DNA of 64,000 nucleotides, from the NCBI RefSeq assembly GCF_024713975.1, contig NC_091105.1:24139439-24203438 (forward strand), in the 5' to 3' direction. This DNA is from Paralichthys olivaceus. Its lineage: Eukaryota; Chordata; Actinopteri; Pleuronectiformes; Paralichthyidae. The notes under the pieces were generated by a model. That model was not told where the DNA came from and ran no database searches. It saw nothing but the letters and a program-made list of their open reading frames with translations. The first letter of the stretch is position 1. Each line of letters begins with the position of its first letter. Shown here piece by piece: positions 35,024 to 57,315 of the stretch. Both the position numbers and the translations under genes were made by a program.

Positions 35024-37770
35024 AAATGTCCTGGTTCTGGCATAATGGGTTTCTTCGTTATTTGCAGGTGTTTGCTTTGAACACAGAGGAGGTGGACAGA
35101 GATGGGTGAGTTCTATCAGTGCTGTTATTTACACACAACTGGTATTCAATTCTGTTTTATTTTCATGAACTTTCCCTGCAGTTTCTGTATTTGTTTCATG
35201 GTTAAACATTTTTTGAAATTGATGGGGGACATAAATATTCTCTAATTCACATCTGATGATCAGATAATTTACCTAAAAGTAACCGCTTCAGAATAATCTA
35301 GATACACATTGACTTGTAATGGGTCATATGGCCATCTTTCCTTTGCACTGTCCTCTAAACACCTTGTCTTACACCATGTAGCTCCGTATTCTCAAAACCT
35401 CCAACATGTACAGTTTAGCACACAACTGAATCAGCTTTATTTGCCATGTATGTTTACACATACTAGGCACTTGAGTCTCGTGTAATTGTGCTCATTGTAC
35501 TTTCACAGAGACACATAGAGTTAACAGCAGACTACTGCTTTGGGTTCAGACCATAGAGCGTTTTCACTTCCTCCCATTGGACAAAAATTAAGCAAAAACA
35601 TCCTGGATACAAGTTCTACCATCTTTGCTTTTGATGTGATCTGAAGCCAAAGTTGCCGTGATAGGGGGATGGATCTGTGGTACAGAGGTCCCACTGATGC
35701 ACGAGCTTCACCAGTCTCAGCTGTCAATCATGATGTTTCACCCCATTTTTATAGCATCATGTATTCAATTAAAACCACACATGCGCATAAAACAGAAACC
35801 ATCTTTAAGAAAGATTTATTCAACATGCACGTGACGTTTTAGCCACCAGGGGGCCATCAAGATGATTTGGCTTCACACTTGGGAAGCCGTCATGTGGTCC
35901 ATCTTTATATTCACTGTATGATGCTGCTCAACAAATGTGATATAGTTTTACTTTAAATGGTGTGTGTATGTGCATGTACATATGTCAGGACTGTTGTGGT
36001 GAAGAGGATGTCCTGTGTTGCTGAGGAGGCTGTCTGTCCCCCTCAATCTAAGAAGTCCAGAGTAGACCATGGAAGGAAAGGTTTGTCTTTTGCGTTCTCA
36101 ATCTTTTTGTTGCATTTCAGTGACGGATATAACTGCATATAAATATGTTTTTGTTTTGTTTACCCTATGCCCCATTAGTTCTCCTGTATGTGAGGAAGGA
36201 GTGTGATGAAGTGTTTGATGCCTTAATGCTGCACACCCCAACACTCAAAGCACTGATTGAGGCAGTGAGTATTAAGAGTTGTACTGTCATGAGGTTTTAA
36301 CTGTTCTATGCCGAAATAGAAAAAACCCATTAGGTCTATTGTGTTCATTGTAGGATTATCTTATTTTAGAAAACTAATTTGATATTTTATTAAATCGTTC
36401 AACTTTGTTCCTTCACAGATCTCAGAGAAATATGCACTGCCTGTCGACAAGACGGCCAAAGTTTACCAAAAAAGCAAGAAAGGGTGAGTCAAACTCCCCA
36501 GCAACAAAACAAACAGCAACAGTCTGCAGTGCTTACATTCTCACAATATGAGTGCTCACACGCTGATGTTTAGCAGATGATCTGTTTCGTGTGTCATCAT
36601 GCTAACACGGTATTAAGCTTACAACACATTGATTGAAAACCAAATCATTGAAAAAAAAATTGTCTGATTGTCGATGATGTTCCGTCCCACATGGGATTAC
36701 AAAACATCTTCTAGTAATACACACAAAAAACATAATTACCCCATCTACTTAAATTAACAATTGGTCTTGGTCGTTTGCAGTGTGAATACCTTTGGATAGT
36801 TTTGACTTTTGGACCATTTACAGTAAGTTGAGACAGCATTAAACAATAGAAGAAGAAAAAGAAGAGCAAGCAGGTCGCAGGACTGCTTGTAGTCTTCCCC
36901 TCCGACGATATAATGTTTGAACAATGAGGACATTCACATTTCTGGTAAAGTAATTAACAAAGTAAACTGGCTATTCATTTTATCCATTCAAACACAAAAA
37001 AAAAAAAAAATTACTCAAAATGACAACAAGCCAATGTAAGACACATGCCTGTCTGCAAACCAATCCAAGTATAGGTGGGCACATTCCACGTAGGTTATGA
37101 TCTATGTCATATTAACTACGCACTGGTTTGGACTTTCATGTGTGTAATCATTTTTGAGACATTTCATTTTATGCCACAAACATCAAACTCATGGGGGCGC
37201 AAGAAAATAATCAAAGGATCACCATAATGGGGTACGCCCTCTAAGAACCGTGAATGTGGAAATTTGTATGCCGATCCATCCTGTTGGTCTGTAGTTATAC
37301 CTTTCTAGTTTCGATGATCACTCACAGCACTTTACAGTACAGTTTTGCCATTCACCCATTCACACACACATTCATACAGTGCATCCATGTGCACCACTGG
37401 CTCTATCACCAACACACTGCTTGCACAGCCATCAGGGCCAATTTGAGTCGTATTAGAGGTCAGTATCTCATGAGTAATGGGGAAGACGGGTGTTGGATGA
37501 CCTGCTCTGCCTCCTGAGCCACAGCCGATATTCTCAATTTTAATAGATAAATACAAACAGAATGTCTGACAGCATCTTCCCTGGAGTCACCTCATCAATT
37601 TGACTGACTCTGAGAATCAACCAAGTATTTTTAATGTCTGTGTTGTCTTCCTCAGGGTCCTAGTGAACATGGATGACAACATCATCCAACATTATTCCAA
37701 CGAGGACACCTTCACCCTGGCCATCGAGAGCTCTGCAGACTCCTTGCGTGTGACTCTGTCGGAGATCTGA
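27078..37770 (+). CDS. grhl2: Grainyhead-like transcription factor 2, complete
   Basis: GRHL2 is a nuclear activator of epithelial genes (cadherin, claudins) and binds AACCGGTT sites as a dimer. Fifteen coding exons: 27078-27085, 27559-27742, 27838-28263, 28495-28550, 29996-30146, 30393-30504, 31225-31319, 34165-34323, 34448-34505, 34759-34898, 35068-35105, 35989-36080, 36179-36264, 36419-36483, 37656-37770. All have GT-AG borders and sum in phase to 1785 nt (594 aa; human 625). The N-terminal activation region shows [19 protein letters not shown]. The DNA-binding domain (about residues 225-416) shows [18 protein letters not shown] and [18 protein letters not shown]. The C-terminal dimerisation part shows [25 protein letters not shown] and ILVNMDDN-like [19 protein letters not shown]. 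The middle region (exon 3) is diverged. Assignment to grhl2 rather than grhl1 rests on the ncald and ywhaz neighbours. Confidence 0.94.
28320..28440. repeat. Short interspersed repeat with (AATC)n start
   Basis: Starts with AATCAATCAATCAATCAATG, then a 'GTATTTATATAGCA..ATCACAACA' block similar to the start of 33003-33760. It lies in grhl2 intron 3. A similar short piece is at 22311-22365. Confidence 0.4.
29689..29910. repeat. Interspersed repeat fragment (third of three copies, reversed)
   Basis: Contains GGCTACAGCCGCTGGCCAGA, TGCATTATATTTTGGGATTG and later AAAGGTCACAGTGACCTTAT, the reverse of the family seen at 8325-8420 and 17252-17415. It lies in grhl2 intron 4. Confidence 0.5.
30147..30248 (+). 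other. grhl2: grhl2 optional exon extension (alternative splice donor)
   Basis: Exon 5 ends at a consensus donor after KVR (30146), the vertebrate-wide boundary. The frame stays open for exactly 102 nt more (34 codons, starting [12 protein letters not shown] and ending QWDSTVQ) to a second CAG|GTGAGG donor, also phase 0. Using it would insert 34 Ser/Gly-rich residues after residue 275, before SVVMVVF. Whether it is used cannot be seen from DNA. Confidence 0.4.
31811..31823. promoter_or_regulatory. RFX-type X-box in grhl2 intron 7
   Basis: GTCGCCAGGCAAC, an RFX inverted repeat (GTNRCC-N-GGYAAC type) with one spacer base. The flanks are non-repetitive and include homeodomain-type TCCAATTAGTT about 60 bp upstream. 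Confidence 0.45.
32280..32313. repeat. Poly(A) tract
   Basis: Two runs of A interrupted by one C, in grhl2 intron 7. It is not attached to a recognisable retroposed gene. Confidence 0.9.
33003..33760. repeat. Long copy of a common percomorph interspersed repeat
   Basis: Starts TTCAATTCAATTGAATTGTA then TTTGTATAGTGCCAAATCAT. It continues through CTCAAGGCACTTTACAT, GAGGAAAAACTCCC, GGCGGTCATCTGCCTCGACC and GGTTGGGATGAG, and ends with TAACTAAGGGATGGTTCAGG and CTATAGGCTTTATCAAAAAGG. It lies in grhl2 intron 7; a truncated copy is at 2500-2830. No coding region was seen. Confidence 0.65.
33870..33990. repeat. Repeat tail related to 57120-57315
   Basis: Shares GCACTTCTGTCC, the poly-pyrimidine block, CTATGAGATAAACTGTGATT and TGTGAATATGGCCTAT with the copy at 57120-57315. 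It lies in grhl2 intron 7. Confidence 0.5.
34715..34727. promoter_or_regulatory. Perfect RFX X-box palindrome in grhl2 intron 9
   Basis: GTTGCCTGGCAAC, a perfect inverted repeat around one base, 31 nt before exon 10. It is followed by AATTG, close to the AATAATC that follows the intron 7 site. Confidence 0.5.
34927..35021. repeat. (AC)n microsatellite inside a 169-bp grhl2 intron
   Basis: About 47 uninterrupted AC units fill more than half of intron 10 (34899-35067), starting 28 nt after the donor and ending 46 nt before the next exon. Confidence 0.97.
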
Positions 37771-38780
37771 CAGTTGTTTGTCGCAGCGCTGTATTCATCA
37801 GTCAGACAGAGGTGATCAGTGTTGTGTGAAGCCATGCCATGTGTAATTATTGAGTGATATGAGTGTTAGATGACAGCGCCATCATCATGGTAACAAACAT
37901 TTCTGTACTCCTCACCTGCTGGAGTACGTGTCGACAACCTGCAATAGGAAGACAGGCTTGACTATTAAAAACTCATGGATCTGTTTTTAGGTGGGAAGAA
38001 TCTTTTGATCTTTCCTGTATACCAAGCTTCACAAGTTTTCACTAGCTTCACTTCCTGACACTTCTTGTCTGTCTGTGACTGAGATATCACCGTAAAGCAT
38101 CCATCCAGCCAATTTGCTGTGGTTTCACAGGAAGGGGACAGTTGTTATTAAATTAACAGCAGGGATGCTGCTGTTTGTTCCCTCTGCTCTTCTTCCTCTC
38201 ACATCTTTCACCAGGAAGCTTTTTAATGACTTGACCGGTTTGTTATTTGCTGAAAGTCATCTGTTCAAGGTAACAGCTAATTGTTTTATATGTTTATAAT
38301 TATTTCTCAACATGTCTTGAAAGTGAAATTTTTTATCTTTATTGGTTTTCCATCTTTGTGATTCATTTGTTCATATTTTTATATATGTTGATTAGTTTTC
38401 TTTCCATTTGCTGCCAGTGAAACAAGGGTTATGACAGGTTGCGATTACATGCTGATGTCTCATGGCCCATAAATTACATCAGGCATCATAATGGAACGAG
38501 GCTGCAGGTTTCCTGGATGCTGTAAAATTGTTAAGCTCCCTCTGTGTGCTGTGTTCATTGCTTTGTCTCTCCCTGAAGAGGCTGCAGTCATGTTTATGAC
38601 ATCAGTTTTGTAGATATAAACAAACCTTGTCCAAGGCAACTGTGGGACATCAGAGCTTCAGTCTTAACTGCTCTGTCCCTGTTTATACCTGATTCACCCA
38701 CAGCTTCTCCATCCTCCACATGCCTCATGATCTGTGATGTATTTTAAATGAGCCAATAAATAATTTTATATGTAGTCACC
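37771..38780 (+). other. grhl2: grhl2 3' UTR with poly(A) signal
   Basis: Follows the stop codon at 37768-37770. An AATAAA at 38755-38760 is the first good poly(A) signal. A GACCGGTTT at 38233-38241 is one mismatch from the GRHL binding site AACCGGTT (reverse strand AAACCGGTC). Confidence 0.6.
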
Positions 38781-39127
38781 TGTTTCTCTTAATTTTTTTA
38801 AATCCTGATGTTCACATTCCCCTTTACTATATTTACTGGAGCCTGCAGCTTATACAGAGTGACACTGTTGCTGAGTCACATGGTTCAGGGTGACAGCTCA
38901 GTTTCTAACAGAACTCCAGTATTTAAGATGTAACAAGATGATTCAGTCAATGTTCAGCTGTAGCACCAACTGTTGGTTTACAGTGAACTTATCTTTTGAA
39001 AGCAATGTTTTAATCAGAGGAAAATGGCTCTGAATCTGAGGAAGGGTTTGGATGGTTTGGGTCGATCAAAACTGATAATGATTGATACATAGATAGAGTC
39101 ATTTCTATCGGATCAGTAATTGCAGCA

Positions 39128-39275
39128 GCATTGGCCAATCCACCACTTTGGTCCAGACATCTCAACAACCTTTGAACGGATTGTCATGAAATTCTGTATG
39201 ATTGTGTTTATGATCCCCAGTGGATGATCCTACTAACTTGGTGATCCCCTGACTTAACCACTAATGCCACAATGA
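39128..39275. repeat. Interspersed teleost repeat fragment
   Basis: Contains TTTGGTCCAGACATCTCAAC, ATTGTCATGAAATTCTGTAT, GATCCCCAGTGGATGATCCT and TTGGTGATCCCCTGAC, a block order found in a frequent percomorph repeat. No coding content. Confidence 0.55.
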
Positions 39276-39689
39276 GTACAACAGATGTAAAAGGACATCT
39301 ATCATAATGTGAAAGCTTGGATTTTCCCAGACCTTCCAAACTCCAGTTCCTTTTCCTTTTCAGACGTTGACATTTTTGTTCCAGAGTGAAAAATTGTTGG
39401 AAGAATAGAAGTTGGTTCAGACTTTCTTTTTGTCTTGTGTTATTCTCAGGTTAGAATCTAATCCAGAACTTTTGATTTTGGCCAAATACCTAAAAAGTTA
39501 ATACTATTCCCATCAATTTGTTCTTGTAAAATGATGTGTCCATAGAAATCAAATAACTTGATGGTGATGATGTTTCCTGTATGTTAGCATGCTGACATAA
39601 GCATTTAGCTCAAAGCTGCTCACTCAAATGCATCCTTGAAAAGCTGCTAGCATGGCTGTAGCCAAGGGCTGTGAAATTAGATTGCTGCT

Positions 39690-41585
39690 ATGCATAATCC
39701 AGGATTGTACCCCAGCCCTGGCTAAGTGAAACCACGCAGGCATTAAAAAGAGACTGGAGGAGAAAGTAAAGAAAATAGGAAAAAAACAAGTTGACATGTA
39801 TCCTATGAGATCTGGAAAGCTGCAATGACTACCTGCCAAACAGCAGTTAGAGAAGCAAAAGGATGCTTCTTTTCTAACTTGATTTTAATCAATTACTCTA
39901 ATCCCAGAATTTTATTTATAGCAGTAGATTCATCACCTCCCACCTCTCATTTTACAGACGCCTCAAGAGATGTGTGAGAGGTTCTTAAATGCTTAAATGA
40001 CAGAGTGAATGACATTAGGCAACAAATCATTCCTCTTGACACCATTTTTAATACCAAGAGGGACATTCACACCTATTTGAACCTGTGTCACTGTCATTTT
40101 TATTTGAAATCCTTACCCACATGAAACCAACTACATGCACCCTTGATATCATTCCCAGATTCCGACATTTCTTAAAGAGGTTATCGACGCAGATGATCCC
40201 AGTGTTTTAATGATTGTTAATAGATCCCTAACAGAGGGAATCTTTCCTTCCAGCTTTAAACATGCTGTGGTCCAACCTCTTTTAAAGAAACCTAACCCCG
40301 ATTCCTCTGTGTTTAACAATTTTAGGCTGATCTCTAAACTTCCATTTTTACCAAAGGTTTTAGAGCATACATACAGTACAGAAACAAGTGCAGCTTTTAA
40401 CTCTGTAGACCACACCATTTGAATTGACCATCTTTAAACCTGGGTTGGAATCAAGGATGCTGCACTTAGTTGGTTTGATTCCCACATTTTAGAAAGAACC
40501 TGCTCAGTCACCATAGGTAATTACACACCCTCCTGGTGTACACCAAGGTTGAAGTTTAGGCCCAATTATATCTTCTGTTTATATGCTTCCTCTTGGCCAA
40601 ATCATCCAACACTATAACATCTCCTTTCACTACTATGCAGATGACACAGATATACCTTCCGCTGAGACCTGATGACACTGAAAGCCTAACTGCTGTGTTA
40701 GACTATCTTAATGATGTCAACAGTTGGATGACAATTCAACAACTCAAAGTCAGAAATAATGTTATTCAACCCACCTAACCCCATCATGCAGATTTAACGC
40801 AGCCTTGGTACCTGGTCAGTCAGTGTAAAGCCTTTTGCCAGAAACCTAGAAGTTCTGTTTCACCAATCCCTCACTTTCAAACCACAAATTAAAAACGTAG
40901 TTCAGTCCTGCTTCCTACAAATCAGAACCATCTCTAAAATCAAACCTTTCACACCAAAAATTAATCCATGCTCTCTTCTTCTCTACACTATACTCCTGTA
41001 ACCCCCTCCTCTCTGGCATAAGTCAAAGTAATAAGTCACTCTCCCACCTCCAACTAGCTCAGAACACAGCAGCTCGGCTTCTCACTGCTCTTTAAAGGCA
41101 AAATCACCCGATCCTTCCTTCTCTTAATTGGCTCTTTGTCTGTTTTAGAATAGATTTTAAGATTCTTCTGATCACTTTTAAAGCACACCAGGGTTTGACC
41201 CCAAGCTACATCACAGAACCCCCCTTAGACCCCTTATGTGCCTGCACGCAGCTGTACATCCTCAGGTGGAGCCCTGCTTGCTGTTCCAAAGTCGAGATTG
41301 AAAACAAAAGGTGACAGTGCCTTTGCCATCAGGGCCCCCTCGGCTTTGGAACGGCCCACCTGAAGAGATAAGGCTCGCAGGGTCAGTGAATTCTTTTAAA
41401 TCACTTCTTAAAACCCATTTTTATAGACTTGCTTTCATGTGATACTGGGATTTTATCGTTTTCATTTTACATTTTACTTGTTTACGTGTTGAAGTATTAA
41501 TTTACTTTTTTTGCTTTGTTGTCAAAGCACTTTGTAAACTGTTTCTAGTTTCTAGCTATATAAATAAAGTTTATTATTATTATAT
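39690..41585 (+). mobile_element. Degenerate L2-type LINE (reverse transcriptase remnant with 3' tail)
   Basis: Plus-strand conceptual reading gives pieces of an L2-clade ORF2. First comes the pre-RT linker (LFIAVDSSPPTSHFTD). The RT follows: VLMIVNRSLTEGIFPSSFKH, AVVQPLLKKPNPDSSVFNNF, then a damaged SAAFNSVDHTI. The C-terminal end reads PRLWNGPPEEIRLAG and FKSLLKTHFYRLAF. Many stops and frameshifts are present. It ends in AAATAAAGTTTATTATTATTA, the L2-like simple-repeat tail. It lies between the convergent genes grhl2 and ncald. Confidence 0.8.
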
Positions 41586-41655
41586 AATGTGTCATACTGT
41601 ACATACATACAAGTATAAACCAATACGATAATCTGATCAAAAACACTTTCTGTGA

Positions 41656-44600
41656 TTTATTCATCATGCTAGAAATGAAAACCACAATTACACAACTAAA
41701 CAAACATCATTTGAATGGTTGCACACAATACTTTGTAAATTTAATTCTAGCCTTTTAAAGTTGACAAAAAACAGAATCATTTGCCAAAAAACTGCAGTCA
41801 CTAAAATACAGAATACCATACAAAACCTACAAAATGCGACAATTACAAATATTTTGTTCAGCAGATAACATTTGTACAGTATAAATTTATACAATACTGT
41901 TTTTTGTTTTTATTTGGCACAAGATGCTTTTTTGTGTTTTAACAGAAATGTTTTACTTGACACTGCTTAAAAGGGAACAAAATCATAAAAATACAGTAAA
42001 AGCAACACATTGTGACAGTGTCATTGCAGTAGTTGTGATTCTCTGTGTGTTTGTCTGCATCTTTTTTCTTCTTTACAAAAAAAAAAAAAACAGCAGTTAT
42101 TTAATAAAACATTCAAAGCTTTTCTAAAAGGGAACCAATGTAATAACTGAAACAGCTTTGCTCAGGTACGTTCCCTGCTCCCGGCTCAAACTCCAACAAG
42201 TATCTATGGGGTGAGCCAGGGAGCTTTCTTCTCTGTTTATAAGTTTCTAGTTGCAGCTGAGCAAAGAAGGACGGAGAGAGGAAGTGAGAAAGTGAGAAAT
42301 CTAAAGTCAATAATTTCTTGTAAGTGTTTTTATAAGTGGGACATCAGCACTTAAGTCGCCATTGATTTTATGTAATACTATAAATTATGTAGATACCATT
42401 TAGTGATTAGTATAAACTCAGAATTGGGCAATTTACGGATAATTACTGAGCTCAACTGCAACAGAAAAAATATCTTTGCTCTGACTGACCAGCATCTCTG
42501 TTGAACTGAATGTGTCATTATGTGTAGTTTGGTGAGGATGGCGTTCGTCCTCTTTGTTTTCCCCCATAAAGTTATGAACCTTCAGATGTGTCATCTTTGG
42601 CAGTCCATACACCAACAACACCGAATTCTGGTCGTACTAATGATGACAATACCAACATACAGAAGTGAGTACAGAGCTTGGTGGACGACTAGTCCCCGAT
42701 ATCCATAAACACACATTAAAAACACACACATGCGCACAAGTCACATGCATATGTTATTTAGTCTATGCACTGCTGTACCCAACTGTTCCAAGGATTGATT
42801 CAACATGCAGATGTGTGTCTCTTCTTCACGCAGTACGTGTCGAAAATAAAGAAAGTGGTTTGCATGCTTTATATCCTGCAACAGCTTAACTACACAGACA
42901 GATTTTTTAAAATTATTATTTCACAACATTTGTTATGAACTAAGCATTCTGGACTATGTGAATTTGCTTTACAAATGTAGTTGCATTTTAAAATATCTAC
43001 ACTACTCATAATACTTTAACGACTAGTTTTCTATTTGACCTGAAGACAGAGCTCAGTGACACTGTAGCTCTATAGCTGTCAAGTTCTAACTGATATGAAA
43101 AACCACTGGAACAGATGATGGGGATACATTTCATCCTTCATCACATCAGCGACACGTCACAAAATCTGACTATTGATAAGGGTGTACTGTATATGCATAG
43201 TAGCATAATATAACATGTTCTTGTTGTCCCAGAACAAAATATGAAACAAAATCTATCAAGTTTGCAAAAATACTCAAACATGCGTACACATTCTCACAGT
43301 AGAAAAGAGGAAACTAAAAGCAGTACTCATTCTGAGTGAAGGACAAAGAGTCCTCTCTGTAAATTCCATGATCTCAACTATGTTACGTGCTGTTGTTTAA
43401 CACCATCATCTTTCGTCTGTCGGCTCATGCACACACTCCATCTATGACACACGTTTGAGTGATGGAGGCTCTGTGTCACCCTGGAAGCTCAGGGGGCACA
43501 GAGAGCCAAGCAAACACACTGATACAGAAACTCCAGTTTATACTGTATATATATACAACCTACTGTAGACCTTCTTCACACTCTGACATGCCTAAAGGAG
43601 AACTGAGGAGTCCTGGTCAAATACAATCAGCGGGGTTAGAAAACCTGATGAGGGTGTGGGAAAGTCTTCAGGTTCAGTTTTTGTTGGAGTTTGGAAGTTT
43701 TAGAAAAAACAGCTTTAGGTGAAAAAAACTGGAGAATGTGGCTCCTGTGTCCGTCTTTGAAGTCCTCACTGCAAATTGAAGGCCCCTCTTCATCATCACC
43801 ATCATCATCATTATCAGCTCATCCTCCTTCATCATCAGTCTGCTCCATGGTGGAGAGTTAAGGGCATTTGGAGTCACCTAAAGAAGCACTGCGAGGAGAC
43901 AAGGTGAAGAGGAAGAGTCAGACCAGCACTGAGACACACAACACGTGGCTTCCACGTCAACAAATGTTGTAGCCTGGCTCCGCCCATAGATTACAGTGCA
44001 CTAATCAGCATCTCCATCTATTTCAAAAAAAATTTATGGAAAGGAGCCAATGGCAAGTAGGAATGTCTTAGTGGATTCTCGAGTTATAATTGCATGCATC
44101 CTATAATGACTGTTCCTTTAAATTATGAAATCAGTGTTAATCAACGTTTGGTTTCTTAAAATTTCTCTTTCCTTCTAGATCATGCGTAAAAAGGCCACAC
44201 ACACACACACACGCACGCACACACACACACACACGACAAAATCATCATACAAAAACACTAGAACTAAACAGAATTAAAATAAATCATGTTACGAGAAGAA
44301 TTTACACCTTTACAACATGGACATTTGAAATCTCAGGTCTGTCTACAGTTTACCATCACAAGACTTTTCCTTGCCCTCTTTGTAATCAGCCTCTTTATCC
44401 AGCTATCTGTAGTTTCAGGGAATGTGTGGTAGTTTGAAGAAGAAAAAGTCCAAGCAAACTTTAGAATACCTATTGTAGTCTCCCTCAGGAGAGAGAGGGC
44501 TTCTTGTAGAAATAATAATCATCTTCACCTTTACTCATCGTCATCTTGACATTCAGCTGAGACGTAAAGTTGCAGCCCAAGTTCACAGAGTGATGAAAGA

Positions 44601-45133
44601 AGTCATCTCTCACTCATCAGAGCTCAGGGGTTTAACTAAACAGCTTAAATTCTGAGAGAATACTGAGGTGCCCACGAAGACAGTACTTCAAAAATCCTAC
44701 ACATGGAGGCTTTACAAAGAAGAAACTTCCTAGGAGTATCAGCAACTTTCGGTGCATGTTTCAAAATACCAGGCCACCTCCTACAAAGTCTCTCATATCG
44801 GTCCATGAGCTACAAATAGTCACACAGCCAGTGACACTGTAGATGACCCATCCCACATCCTGCTCAGTGCACGCAGCCTCTGAATAGCTTCCCTCCAGCA
44901 AGCGTCTTCACTGCATGGGAGGCACAAATATTCGAAGAGCATGAGCTTTCCAACAGACACGTCCTGTTACGACACCAGTGCACTCTCAGTAACTATAACC
45001 TCTCTGAACCTACTGAGCCCTGCCAATTCTTCACCATTTCATTTTAAGTTGAGGGTGAAAGTGACATATGCGCTGTGAGTTTGAGAGTGAGTTGCTGACT
45101 GTGAGACCTACAGGTTATGTCGATGCTTCAGGT
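41656..45133 (-). other. ncald: Probable long 3' UTR of ncald
   Basis: No coding exon is recognised after the ncald stop. The stretch has little repeat content apart from an AC microsatellite (44195-44234). A minus-strand AATAAA (TTTATT at 41656-41661) is the last candidate signal before the LINE. Human NCALD also has a 3' UTR of about 3 kb. The real end could be earlier. Confidence 0.45.
44195..44234. repeat. (AC)n microsatellite
   Basis: About 20 AC units with two CGCA interruptions, within the probable ncald 3' UTR. Confidence 0.95.
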
Positions 45134-55110
<9,977 letters not shown>

Positions 55111-55479
55111 TCAATCAGCTCTCAGCTGGAGGGGACAGAGAACAGAGAAGGCGATGCTTTTAGGATGAGATACATGCAGATATTACTTCATATACAGTGC
55201 AACACTGTAGCTTTTTGATTACTAAGTCCCAGCTGAGCGACAGAGATAAAAAAAACTGTTTACACATGTACAGTATAAGATGACTTGAAAACCTTTAACT
55301 ATAGGTGCAACATCACAAAGGGAGGAAAATAAACTTGAATGACTGAGACCTTATGAACATAGCCACATGATAAGTTGTTTTTTGTGAACCAAACTGCATG
55401 AATTTCAAAAAGTAATGTGTGGAAAACATTCAGGGTAGATCACTATGGTTGGTTTGTAGGCACTTTCCATTGGAGTATT

Positions 55480-55610
55480 TTTTGCCACGGTCAACTGGTA
55501 GGAGGCCCCTGGGAACACATTGGGGTCCTCCAGCAGAAACTAGAACACGCTGCAAAGGAAACGACATCTGGACTACTCAACCTGCTGCCACTGTGAGCAG
55601 TCTCAAGCTA
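55480..55610. mobile_element. Short Rex3-like LINE 3' end fragment
   Basis: GGTAGGAGGCCCCTGGGAAC, ACATTGGGGTCCTCCAGCAG and GACTACTCAACCTGCTGCCACTG follow the order of the Rex3 (RTE-type) 3' region common in teleosts. Strongly diverged. Confidence 0.4.
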
Positions 55611-56632
55611 GAGGACAGACAATGGGTAACATTTTGTGGCTGTATGTGGTTTTACCACACATTTTGTTTTACCACAACTGGTGTAATTGTGTCCCAAAAC
55701 AAATAACTGGTAATTTTACCATGTGTCCTTCTTTCTGTGACTCATGACAACGGATCATATACAGGCAGTTCTTTGATAAACTATAGAGCAACTGTATCCC
55801 TGTTAAATTCCACTTTACTTTGAAAGTGTAGTTTAGCAATTGATTCCACTGTAGGGTGTTTTGAGGTCTGATTCTGATCCATGCATCAGCTACATAACCA
55901 CCAGACTAAGCTAAGGAAGCAGCTGCTGTGTCCTCAAGTGGTTTTGTCGAAGTATAAACCAAAATGTTAGCAATCATTCTTTTTAAACGCATCAGGACTA
56001 AAAACTCCCTTTTTTAAACGAATGGAACTTTCCATGGAAAACTGCTCTGAACACACACAGTGCCATATGCCTAACATGGATTTAATTAGTCTATAAAATC
56101 TCTAGACACACATTAAACTTGGCTTTAATGCACAGGGAGGCAAAAGTGGTTTTATCAAATGACATTTAAACAGAGCTGCTTGACAAACACAACTCAGATT
56201 CTCTTCCTGGAACTGGAGTTTAAGTGTTTGTAGTGCAAATCTTTATGAACAGCATAAAGCTTATAATCCCTGTTTCCAGTCAATTAAAATGTTCATGTAA
56301 AACGAGAAATAAAACATTTACTCAGAGTAATAACAATGATGAGTCATCATGCAGGTGATCCAGATACATTGCTTTACTTTCTGACAATAGTGACTGTGAC
56401 TGTTTCTGTCTATTATTTTAAGTGATTAACATGAGTACACAGTATTCTGGTAGGATACTACTATGCCATATTTAGATTATATATCATATCCATATTTTAT
56501 GTATGTATGTTCGTCTTACATAATGTGTACATGATGCTTGTCATAAATACATATTTTATCACTACATTACTGCTGTATTATTACTGATAATTATATATAA
56601 TTCTATTATGCTGTTCCATTATTAGTTGTAGT

Positions 56633-56656
56633 AATATATATATATATATATATATA
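56633..56656. repeat. (TA)n microsatellite
   Basis: Twelve TA units in a very AT-rich stretch that continues with ATT trinucleotide runs to about 56830. Confidence 0.9.
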
Positions 56657-57119
56657 ATTATAATTGCTATGGTATCACAGAACATTATTATTAGTATGCA
56701 GCAATAGTACACTATTACTATTATTATTGGTATTGGTATTATTATTATTGCTATGATATGATATCACTGTACATATGCAGCATGTGGACAATTAGAAGTA
56801 TTATTAACACTATTATTATTATTACTGACATCATCATAATTTCATCAGTATGCTATCACCACCATTCTTTGCACACCAGTATCACAACTTCCTTTGCACC
56901 TTATTTATTTAATCTCTCTTTCTGCCATATTATAAGTGTGTTGGACTTTTACAGCACCATGTGTATTTTCTTTTCCTTTTTGTGTATTTTTACCTTGTAT
57001 CATATTGTATTTTTATATACGTGGCAACTGCTGGATGGATCTATCTATTTCATCGATATTAGACAATTTGTTATGCATAAATGCTTTAAACATTGAAACA
57101 CCTTGTTGATGTGTTTAGC

Positions 57120-57315
57120 CACACACGGGCATCTATTGCACTTCTGTCCGTCCTGGGAGAGGGATCCCTCACACGTGGCTCTCTGAGTTTTCTACGCCGC
57201 CCCCCCATTTAGGTAGTTTTTCCTCACCCTTGTTCCTCACGCACCTTGTTAAGCCCTATGAGACATATTGTCATTTGTAAATATGGGCTATACAAATAAA
57301 TTTCTGATCTATCTA
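57120..57315. repeat. Interspersed repeat tail (best of three copies)
   Basis: TCTATTGCACTTCTGTCCGT, CCTGGGAGAGGGATCCCTCA, AGTTTTTCCTCACCCTTG, GTTAAGCCCTATGAGACATA and AATATGGGCTATACAAATAA are in the order known from a frequent percomorph repeat. Weaker copies lie at 33870-33990 and 59890-59965. Confidence 0.6.

Noticed and set aside
56758..57096. 112-codon plus-strand frame rich in Ile, Tyr and Phe
   Set aside because: It lies in extremely AT-rich repeat DNA and reads ATT/TAT runs as a membrane-like protein; no start context or homology.
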